Notes under the pieces: model-generated
Told to the model about the DNA's origin: nothing
The model's input: the letters and a program-made list of their open reading frames with translations, nothing else
Databases searched by the model: none
Assembly: GCF_026151205.1 (NCBI RefSeq)
Contig: NC_087073.1
Location: 15,023,837-15,087,836, forward strand
Direction: 5' to 3'
DNA length: 64,000 nucleotides
Origin: Bolinopsis microptera
Lineage: Eukaryota > Ctenophora > Tentaculata > Lobata > Bolinopsidae
Translations under genes and position numbers: made by a program
In this document: positions 42,801 through 54,800 of the stretch, in pieces
Layout: each line of letters starts with the position of its first letter
Numbering within the stretch: position 1 is the first letter of the stretch

Positions 42801-45800
42801 GAAAAGTTTTTTCCAGGGAAAAAAGTCAAAAAGAGGGGAGGGGGGGTCAGGCCATGATTACGTAATTTTGCTGTCAGGAGGAGGGGCCGGGGTGGGTCTT
42901 GATTACGGTAAATTACGGAGGGGGGAGGGGGTAAATATTTCTGAAATATTTATCACGTAATATGTAAACGACCCCTATGATAGAGGAAGCGATTTATAAT
43001 AATACATTTTCGACAATTTGTACCGGTACCCACAAGACACCTGGCCACCAGAATATAGCATGATCTGTGGTGGTAAAATATATATTTGCAACAGTAACAT
43101 ATATACAGATATTGATAAATAAATGTAATCTACAGGACTGAAAATATAGAAGTGGCAGTGGCAGTAAAATCATCTCTCATTTGGAGACCCACACCACTAT
43201 GCGACGTTGCTCATTTATCTTGTTCGCCTCACTCTTTCTGCCATATTGCGCCACCAGGTAAATAGATTTTAGATAGGAGTAAATAATTTGACACAATTTG
43301 AGAGGGATCTAAATTTTAATGGAAAAAGGATTTTGATTTAGATAGTTTATAGTAGATGCAACAAAGGACTCTTAAATAATGATTAAAGTGAGTATAAGGG
43401 CATTTTACGAAGCAAACTTTACAGGTACGGGTCTCGTAACGATCAAATAATGGACTTAGACATGACGGTGAGATTAGTGAAAGCCTTCCTTTGTACTGGT
43501 GACAAAAACTGGCTTGACAGTCCGGTGGACTCAAAGGAAACATATACCCACTCACATGCTGGCTTCTTCAGAAGGGTAATTGATTTACCGTTACACTGTT
43601 ACAGTTATGAATATTTTTACAAAACTGATTATTTAATTAAATCGTGCACTGTTATTGAGTCTGTGTATTCGAGTCCCCTTAATTTTACTAGAATTTAACA
43701 TAACTCCTTAATTTAGCCTAACTTAATTCGTGCATTACGAACTAACAAGTATTACGTTCAGGTGTATAGGTTTATTGCTGCTGGGATGTGTGGCTATTCT
43801 AAAGAAACCTACTCTAGACTGGCAAACATAAACATCACGGAAACCAGAGAGTGGTTCCACTATAAATCACCAACAAAAAGAAGAGAAATGTCCTTGTGTT
43901 TGGGAGAAAAGCTGAAACATGACATGAAACTGTTGGTATGCTGTGGTGAATACTCAAGATATCTCACAGGTATATTTATGGACAATGTGGCTGAACTATC
44001 CTGCGCGCTGGGTGTTCGTGAAGAAACTACCTCCTGCCGCTTCATGAAGCTTCTGATCGAACCGGAGCAGCAAGATCTGATCTACAAAATTATCAGAGTG
44101 TCTGGAATATGTGCGGATAATTGCCCTCTAGACTAGACGAAGTTTAGAAAATCCAACGAGAAACTTAAACGGCACAAGAGGCAATTTGACACTGCATCAA
44201 CGATTGACCTTTTCCAAGATAAAATCTGTAAAATTTCATATGAAGACATTTTGCAGCCACTTATTCATGGACCCAAACAGAGGGAAAAGGTTGAAGAATT
44301 CTTCACGTGGCTTGTTATTGCACGAGGTCCCCTCTGCTGTCTACTATGACGAATACTATTTGGGGGGGGGGGGGGGGCAACCATATTAAAGCATATTATT
44401 AAAATGTAGGATTTTTCCCGATTTTGACCCGGGGATATACTTTAATATACTTTAATATACCTACAATATACTTTAATATATCCCTATCTCCTTGGAAGCC
44501 TACATCAAAAATTGTTGCCCAAAATAAGCTTGAAATGCAATTCTTAATCGATTCCAAAAAGTTCTTGAAAAAATATTGAAAAGTGATAGAGTTATTTCAA
44601 TTTTAATGAAGTCATTTTGGCTAGTATTCCGAACCGAGATATTATGTGCAATTTTCCCAATTTTGTTCATGGAGGTCTTTTTACTTAGTATCCACTATAT
44701 TCAACAAACACTGAGTTATATCTTTCACATAGAGTTAGTCTCATTAAAAAATATTGAAATTTTATCGAATTTGGGCAAAAGCGAATTTGGGCATATTTTT
44801 TTAAGCTCATAGCTCAGCCAATTTTTGACCAATCTGGATGGAAATTCATGTACTAGTCCTAAAACAGGCTTATCTTGCGAATCTGAGTGAAAAATATAGT
44901 TCATCATGTAAATCTTAATGAAGAATATAAATCTTCTAATTGTAGGTTACATATTAAAGTATATTAAAATGTAGGATTTTTTCCGATTTTGACCCGGGGA
45001 TATACTTTAATATACTTTAATATGGTTGCCCCCCCCCCCCCCCCCCCTATTTAGAATTAAAATACGTTATCATAAGGAAATTACCCCCATTTTCTCAGAC
45101 ATTAACAATAAATACAAAAAGGGAACTCACGGGTCCAGTTGACACTTTCTCATCATCCTGCTGTCCGTACTCTTTCAACCAGCGCTCCGTTATGAGCTTC
45201 TGCTCGGGTATTTGGGGACAGCGGGTCATCCTCCTGGCGTGAATACCGTATGTGTTGTTGTACCTGGGAGTGGTGAGTCACATGGTGAGTCACGTGGTGA
45301 GTCACGTGGTGAGTCACGTGGTGAGTCACGTGGCAGCTAGTTGTAGGGCACCAGAGCAGGCAAGGGACGTGACATAGATTTTTGGATGTGCAAAGTTTAA
45401 TTTAATTTCAAAAAGGGTAAATTCGCTCTAGTATTCATTATTTCAATTGTATAATACGGTGTTATGAATGTATCACAAATTTTGTTGCGGGTAATAATTT
45501 AGCTGTTTCTCTTCTCACACATTGAAATGTCATGCATGAGGTGAATATTATGTGGTTTATCAGCGTAACGTTCTCGAATACACTTTGAAGATGTGTTTAA
45601 GTACACTTTGAAGATGTGTTTAAGTACCTAGCCTCAAGAATCCCGTTATATTCTTCGAGCTGGTTCGCGAATCCGGGATTTGGATTGATACAAGAGCGTA
45701 TCTTTTTAACATACTCTTGGGCGACTGATATGTTCATTGAATACTCCTTCATAATGTATGCGATAACCTGAAATACGTTTTCGTCAGTGTTGATGTACCC

Positions 45801-48800
45801 AAGTAACAAAGGATGTCACTTAATATATTAAGGAAATTAAATATTATAGAGTAAATCTAAAACTGGGAAAACAGACAAGATAATGTGGTAGGCGTTAATA
45901 AAGATAAAATTAAATTAGTACAATGTTAAAGTTATAATACAATATGTTACCGGTCGCGGTGTAAAGTGGAATAATGTTATGTAGTCGGTGTTTCAAATTG
46001 AAACTTCTCCAAGTAACAATTAAAGTAACAGCGTATTTAATAATTAATTAACAATTAAGGGGGCCGGGGGGGGGGGTCTTCATCAAAATTCTCTCGAAAT
46101 TGATTTTATAGTTGTTTCTGATAGAGGGGAGTGATATCTATCAGCTGCTTTTGGTCCCATGGAAAAATATTGTTCCTAGCCAAAATTATCGCCAGTCAAA
46201 GGTCAGCGCTTATGTGTAATTGTATTGCGCGAGCGATTTTCAATCGCGCGCCCTGAAAATCGAGTCTAAAAATCTATCTTCTCCTACATTTTTTGAGCAA
46301 TCACCCTAAAACTTTCAGGATATGTTCTATGGATCATTTAGAAGATATCTGTCGAGCCGAATTTTGAGATAGGCCTTAGAAGATTTTTTATTCAATTTTG
46401 AAAATCTTGGACCTCATTTTTTTACGATTTTTCCAGGTCCAAGATTTTCAAAATTGAATAAAAAATCTTCTAAGGCCTATCTCAAAATTCGGCTCGACAG
46501 ATATCTTCTAAATGATCCCTAGAACATATCCTGAAAGGGGGGGAATGCAACGTCAATTAATATCAATTAATGTCAATTAATGTCAATTAATGTCAATTAA
46601 TGTCAATGTCAGTTTTGCAAAATTTTGGAATACTGACATTAATTGACACGATATTTTTCGACCAGAGATTATGTAGTTCTACCATATTTTTAGCACTTTA
46701 GAACGTTTATATCATCAATTTATTCACTACTATCACATATGGAAATGTGAAATGTGAAAAAATTCAGATCATTAAACAATAAAACTAAAATAATACGGTT
46801 TCCCGAAATTTAATTTTCTTAAGGGGGCCGGGGGGGGGTCTTCATCAAAATTCTCTCGAAATCGACTTTATAGTTGTTTCTGATAGAGGGGAGTGATATC
46901 TTTCAGCTGCTTTTGGTCCCATGGAAAAATATTGTTCCTAGCCGAAATTATCGCTGGTCAAAGGTCAGCGCTTATGTGTAATTGTATTGCGCGAGCGATT
47001 TTCAATTGCGCGTTCTGAAAATCGAGTCTAAAAATCTATCTTCTCCTACATTTTTTGAGCAATCACCCTCAAACTTTCAGGATATGTTCTTAGGATCAGT
47101 AAGAAGAGAACTCTAGAGCCAGAATTTTGAGATAGGCCTTTAAAGATTTTTAATTCGATTTTGAAATTCTTGGACCTTAATTTTTAGAGGTCCAAGAATT
47201 TCAAAATCGGATTAAAAATCTTTAAAGGCCTATCTCAAAATTCTGGCTCTAGAGTTCTCTTCTTACTGATCCAAAGAACATATCCTGAAAGTTTGAGGGT
47301 GATTGCTCAAAAAATGTAGGAGAAGATAGATTTTTAGACTCGATTTTCAGAACGCGCGATTGAAAATCGCTCGCGCAGTACAATTACATATAAGCGCTGA
47401 CCTTTGACCAGCGATAATTTCGGCTAGGAACAATATTTTTCCATGGGACCAAAAGCAGCTGATAGATATCACTCCCTTCTATCAGAAACAACTATAAAGT
47501 CGATTTCGAGAGAATTTTGATGAAGACCCCCCCCCGGCCCCCTTAAATGGGCGTGGCCATCCAAGGGCGTGGTTCTCAACATCATCAGAACTTAAAACCC
47601 ACATTAAACGAAATGCCTTCATGACATTTATATTTGAATAACGAATCTTAAACAGCTAACATTACTCCTTCATACTAAAAAAGCCGATTCTAGATATTTT
47701 ACCTGTATAAGAAACCAATAAAATATGGGCGTGGCCGGTGGGGATCGAAGATGGAAGAGTTCGAAGCTGAAATCTTTTTTGGTGGTCTTTGAACCTAAGG
47801 ATCAACAGATAAGAACATACTCATAATTATTCAAGGACATTTTGTTTTTTTGAACCGGTCTAACTTACATAGACGTGAATATCTTGAATATTTATCGAAT
47901 AATGATAATCTCAAATTTCATGACATATTTATGTCAATTAATGTCAATTAATGTCAATTAATGTCAATTAATGTCAATTAATGTCAATTAATGTCAATTA
48001 ATGTCAATTAATGTCAATTAATGTCAATCAATGTCAATGTCAGTTTGGGGTTTTTATGGAATACGGACATTAATTGACGTTGCATTCCCCCCCCTGAAAG
48101 TTTCAGGGTGATTGCTCAAAAAATGTAGGAGAAGATAGATTTTTAGACTCGATTTTCAGGGCGCGCGATTGAAAATCGCTCGCGCAATACAATTACACAT
48201 GAGCGCTGACCTTTGACTGGCGATAATTTTGGCTAGGAACAATATTTTTCCATGGGACCAAAAGCAGCTGATAGATATCACTCCCCTCTATCAGAAACAA
48301 CTATAAAATCAATTTCGAGAGAATTTTGATGAAGACCCCCCCCCCCCCCCGGCCCCCTTAAAGTAACAGGTTTATTTAATAATTAAAACTCACACAGGAG
48401 GCTGATCTGCTGACCCCCATCCGGCAGTGCACGAATACTTTCTTGTTCTGCCTCTTAGCGTCTTTGATGAAGTTGTAGGTGTCGTCCCAATACTGCTGTA
48501 AGTAACTAGCTTCCTCGTCCTTTATCCTGGGAGTTATAAGTTTGATGAAAAGGAAAATACTAAAGATATTATAATAAGTAAAAGACAATTTAACCTGCAA
48601 GAAGATGCCGGCAAGTGGATATGGTCAAGAGTCTGATTCTAGGAATCACACAAGAAATTATGAGTGGCACACACCTGATAGTTTTATAAACAAATTCATG
48701 ACTGAAGAAGTTAGCAATCTCCATGGTAACGTTCAGAACATGGGTGACTCCGTACTGCTTGAGCTGTGTCAAGTGACTGGCATTCCATTCGTTACCCAGG

Positions 48801-51800
48801 TACAGGTAGTCAAATATCTTGCTCGGACTCTCCGTCGATTGGCCGAACACTTTCACAATCTGAGGGCACCCGATACTGAATATCTTTTTAGTGAACGGTG
48901 TAAAGTGGATTAAGTTATCTTGACAGGATCTGTGTTCTATGTAACTGAATTAGGTTGTGTCCTAATAAGGTAACATTAGGTTGTGTCCTAATAAGGTATC
49001 ATTATTCGATATAACATAAGAAATTTATGAATAATATTATGTGGGACTAATATTGTTCTCTTTGATTCTTGAATAATATCAAAGGATCCTCTGAAACCAA
49101 TATTTTTACACATTGCAATATTTTTAATATTATGGAATTAAAAATCAACTTAAATATAACGCCAAAAAACTTAGGCCTGTAAAGATGAAATACCAATGTA
49201 TTATATATTATTACTATTTGGGATTCCATTATTGGATTTATCTTAAAGGTTTTCCATTGCATTGGGGCACAAAAGTTATGTTTTTAAAAATATTCATAGG
49301 TATCGTTTTTAGTTGTGTCATTTCATTTCCAATGTTACACTTTGTAGGAACTGATATTAACCGAGTTTCTGATTCAGGATGTTACTGAAGATAGTAATGA
49401 AACTGTTTTAACACCTCAGTACTGTGTTTTACTACAGCTCAACCTGCTCAGTCTGACTATTTGGGAATTTAAACTCTTGATATTATTACTATAATATACT
49501 ATTATATTATATAATGATTAAAATAAACCTGCTCATCTATAAAGCGTTTGTAGGGAGTGAGATTAACATTAAAGTCGGACTCCAGCTGTTTACGGATTTC
49601 CAGGCAGCTCGCATTATCAAGATCTATCGTCATTATTATCTCTCTCATTCGGAACAGGATCTTCTCCATAATCCTCTTTATCTTATCACTGAAACAGCCA
49701 GGTAATTTACAATATAGGAGTTTTTCTTAACGGTTCAGAGAAATTATTCCGCTGACTGCTGAAACATAATCCCCAAATTCCCCACAATGTATACCCTGGC
49801 CTTGTATAATATTACAATGAGAATTCTCGTGACTACTTAGTTAAAATAAAATAAATATGTTATAAATTCAGTCATATGTAAATTTTACTTCCGTGTGTAC
49901 AGTACAGTATACTGTGTAGTGTGTACAAATATACATACACATTACACTGTGTGCAGACAGTATCTTAGCTTACACGTGGGGATGTATACTGTACATTGTA
50001 CATTGTACATTACATACACTGTATAGTGTAGAGTCACGTAGGTCTTCCTATGATGCACATTAGCACCATGTTCACTAATCACTATCTCCACTTCCACTAC
50101 CACCATTAGCAAACCACGCATGTACACTACACACACCACGCACACCGGCATACAGTGTATAAGGCATGAACAATGAACATTGCGGGAAACACACACTTGG
50201 CAAGGCGAGTGTAAACAGTGGTTTCTGCTTGCAAATACCTTTTCAACGTGGTCGTGTAAACAGTGAACATTGAAATAGTGTAATTTATACCGTTCCAAGA
50301 TATGTATTCCCACTAAACTTATTTATATATTAAATGTCCCTGAGGGTTTGGTATGGGCTCCAAAGGCTACAAAAGGACCCTTCAATTTGGTCATGTGGTC
50401 AGTACCTCTAAAACGTGAGATTAGTGATTATTTCAACATACACCGTCCTCATGATATCCCTTATTTTACCCCTCATACATGTTACACAACAACAAGGGTA
50501 TAACTTTAACAAAATACAAAGGACCCTAATTTTAAAGATACCTCTAATTTAAATGTACGTTTAACCATTTAAACACGCGTGTTTAATAGACACACATATT
50601 TATGACACGTTAAATCTTACATAAGACACCTGCCTCCTCTCTCCCTCTTCTCACCGCCCATATTATTTGTTACCCACTTTTTTGTTTTGTTTTGTTTTGA
50701 AACCCCACGGTGGAGGTTGGCGTGTGCCGCAATTTATTAATCAATGGTTATTACATAAATGAAATTATAGAAGTCACACTAAAATATAATAATGTAAAAT
50801 AAAATATATTAAAATAAATGCCCTACTAAAAGTACTATATAACTAACGGTCTGCAAAACTGGTTGAAGTCGCAATTTGTGAACATGCTAATTACTATTTA
50901 ATAATAATAGATAAAAAGTTTTGCGCGGCAGATGTAAATTCGGCATTGCATAATGAGATAATGGCAGTGAAATTAAAATGATATGTTGTTGATAAAAGAT
51001 CATAGTCATTTGTCGCGAGTGATCTTTCTTTACGCGTTGTCGCTTACTAACTCGGTGCTGTAGTCTATTTGCGAGCGCCCTTCTCTTTGAGACTTTCTTA
51101 GCCCAGGTATACTATAAAGTAAGAAATTTGGCCAATTTTCATCGTCTCCTGAGCTTTGCAGCTTGAGGAGTTCGCGCTTAGCTGAATTTTTAAAGATTTC
51201 AATCGAAAAGGTAGAACTTGGAATAGTTATATCCTTACTTTGTTTTGTAATAGAGAGCATGGGTCCTTTGAAGAAAAGAATATTTCTAAATGTTGGGCCG
51301 TTGTAAGTTGTGAACCAAGAAAGGTTATGTTCGTATGTGGAATTATAGGTGGGAATATCGTGAGGGAAAAGTTCTTTGATGGATTTAGGGAGAAGGCTTG
51401 GCATGTTCCTTACTTTGTGTAGTAGAATAAGAGCGTTTTTTACAATGACGCTATGGACTGTTAGGATATTATGCAATCTAAACGCACTTTTTGTGTGCTC
51501 CGGGGGATTGCCGTCTTTATATCTATAATTTACATATCCTGACATAACAGCTCTAATTCCCTGCTTTTGCTTGGTGAACAGAGATTCAATGTGACATTTT
51601 GAGGCAAATCCCCACACTAAAGAGCAGAAATTTAGATGGGATTGGATAAGGCTTTGGAAAATGTTTAGGCGGGCTTTGATAGGTAGAAGGTGCTTTAGCT
51701 TATACATAACTCCGAGGTAGCGACCCATCTTTATTCTAACTGCCGTAATGTGTTTTTGCCAAGTGAGCTTTTCGTCTAGGATCACTCCTAAAAATCTTGC

Positions 51801-54800
51801 TTCAGTCTTACGTTCGATTACAGTGTTGTCAATGGACAAATTAAAGCCGCTGAAGTCGATTCTTTTTCTAGTGAAAATCATGTAACACGTCTTTTTTACA
51901 TTTAAAGATAGCCCATTAGCACCTACCCAATCTACAAGACGTGAAATTAGCTGATTAGCTTTTAATTGTATTTCTTCTAGGGTGGTTCCACTAATTAATA
52001 TGTTTGCGTCGTCGGCATAAAGGATGAACTTTGCAAAATCACTAATTCCAGGTAGGTCGTTTATATAAATTACAAATAAGAGAGGTCCTAGAATGCTCCC
52101 CTGAGGTACGCCGTAAACTATGGGCATGCTAGAAGAGCAAGTTCCGTTTAAAGTTACGTATTGAGATCGATTACAAAGGTAAGATCTAAACCATTCGTGC
52201 GCGACTCCCCTGATCCCATAATGGTCAAGCTTCTTAAGCAAGGTCTCATGATCAAGCACTCAGAGTAGGAAGTAGTAGGAATAAGTAAAGTAGATATGGG
52301 GAAAAGATATTCGATTGAGATGATGAAATAAAGGAAGCTGTTTCATACGGCTTCAATACTGACTCTTTAAATCATGTTTAGCGACTTGGTACTCAATACT
52401 GGCTCTTTAAAATCATGTTTAGTGACTTGGCTCTCAATACTTACTCTTTAAAATCATGTTTAGCGACTTGGCTCTCGATGAGTGAGTTGTCCTCCCAGTC
52501 GTCCTCAGTTTCCAGATAATCAGGTACTTTAGCGGTGTAACATCCTGCCCAGGTGTGGTGGTTCCTGCTGCCCGGGAAGAAGTTGTGTCTCCGGGCGTTC
52601 TCTATGTCAGGGTTCAGGTAGGAGTAGGCTACCCTGCGAACATTACACACGTGTCATCATGGTATTATAGAATATAGTAGTAAGAGTATTAATATAGTAG
52701 GACTATAATAAACAGATAGTTAATAGTCCTACAGCAGTACAGTACTACAGTATATTATAGTAGTAGGTATAGTTTAGTGGTTCAGAGCACTGAATTGGGT
52801 GCTCTGAGTGGGGGGACTTTTTGAATAGTGGTTCTTTCAATTGAAGTTCAATCGCAATTTGATAGTGTTGCCGATTAAAAAGGAAAGGAGACAATTTTAA
52901 GAAGCTTTATTTGTCCAAATACTTACCATAAAGCTTGCAAGTTGACAGGCTTGAAAATATACTGGCCATGATTCTGAGCGGATCTGATCTTGATGCCACC
53001 ATCACCATCCATCTCTATAGACATTCCTTTAGTAACTGGCAGTGCCATGGCGACTGTTATATCTCCTTGACATCCAGAAGGTGACTGAAAGTATGCAATA
53101 ATATCAATATTATTGAATAACATAGGACGCATCTAGATTCTAGATACAAGTACATTCAATGTACAATTTGTTTGCTTTCACTAAAAAAATAATGTTTGAT
53201 AGAATATAAATTATAAAATGCTAGTCACGGAACACACCTCTCGATGGTTGGGACAAGCAGTAACGTTCTCCGGCAGATTATTGCCGATGTTGATCCCTAA
53301 GATGGCGTGCTCACGTACGTCCTCCCCGTAACCCGGGTCAAGATGAGCACCTACCATGATCACCATGTACCTCTTCTTGCTCTCGGACGACTTCACTGCT
53401 CCAGGTACCACCTGAAGAGGTGGTGGTTAAAGGTGTGTACCAGTTGAATCTTGTCTGTGTACATTGTACAAGTTGAGCAAAATCTAACCAGTTAAATATT
53501 CATTTTATTCTGATATATCTTCTACTGATCATATATTGACTTTCAGGCCTACTGGTTCACATGCCAGTTACCATTATTAATTAACAGTTTCAAACCAGAT
53601 AGCTGATATATGAGCTACATAACTGTTTTTGTTTACAGATCTAAACTTTGTGTAAACAAACTAAATAATCCTAACATTCTTGGCATGACCGTTCTGAACA
53701 CTCCTGACAATTATGTCATTTCACCAGCCATGCTGAACTGACTCTAATCAGCGATAGCCGTTACGGAGTGCATTAAATGTACCGATCATCAGAGTATATT
53801 TAGCCCAAATAAGTATTGATAGCTAGCGATTAGTATGAAGTCTATAAATAATCTCTGCTTAGTTGGTGCGAAATGCAAATATCCTTGTATAGTATTTACC
53901 GCTATACACCGTCGTGAACTATTTTAATTGCGCTGATCGCATCTCGGAAGACAATTGAACAGAAATTATGTAGGTAGAGCGAAAACAGAATGTTATTGAA
54001 CATGACTAAAATGACTATAAATGGAAATAAAAGTTGTCTCAAAAAATGATTAAAGCTATAGAAGCTGTATGATGAAAACAGAAAAGTGGGATCAGACTAA
54101 GATCCAACAGAAGTGAAAAACATCAGAAAAAAGCAGAAAACTTACCAATTGAATGGAATGTTCAAGGTAAGCTGGTCTCTGAGCGGAGGGATGTGGCATG
54201 ACTTCATCCAGAATACGTTGAGTAATACACTTGATCAGACCTGCAGTTGAAAATAGTTTAGTTGCAGATTCATCGAGAAGCTTTTACAAACTTTCTGCGG
54301 CCCCTCAGCAACACACGTCTGGCTACTATACGAAGCACAGCTTTGATCACAGTGAATTGAATCTGATAGAGCTACAGTGCATAAGACTTTGAACTTCGCT
54401 TCTTACATGCGTGGCTCCTGCAGCAATTTAAAGAGATTCTCTACACATTTTAATTGTGATTATTTGTATAATATTTCCTTTAAAGCAGCTGCCTTTTTAA
54501 ACTAAGTTTGATAGATAAGGAATCATGCCTACTCAATGTGAAACTGTTACTTGGGATCAAATGTGATTTTACAAGAGAAATAAGGGGTTAAGACAGAATC
54601 TCATGCCAGAAGCATCTTTCATACAGAAATGGCACGATGTTATCAGTATGTCGGTACTGTCATTGATCTTGACATAAAAATCACTTACGAACAAAAAGCA
54701 CGCTCATTTACTTACTGACATATGGAGGTAAAACTAGAGAAATAGCAATGGTTAGTGAAAAATTAGACTTTTAAAAAGTTTATTATGAAGCAGTCGGAAT

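Larger units (their letters stand above)
46059..48357. mobile_element. Outer fold-back element A (TTAA-flanked), split by element B
   Basis: Left end GGGGGCCGGGGGG and right end its inverse, with TTAA at 46055-46058 and 48358-48361. With element B removed, A is a hairpin-type element of about 740 bp whose left part already contains a long inverted repeat (about 46340-46530). It matches the inner element C. A direct repeat of about 32 bp (TTAAAGTAACAG...ATTTAATAATTAA) lies on both outer sides (about 46019 and 48358). Confidence 0.88.

Noticed and set aside
49942-50313. 123-aa minus-strand frame
   Set aside because: Lies in GTACA/TGTGT simple repeats; no signal peptide, domain or splice sites.
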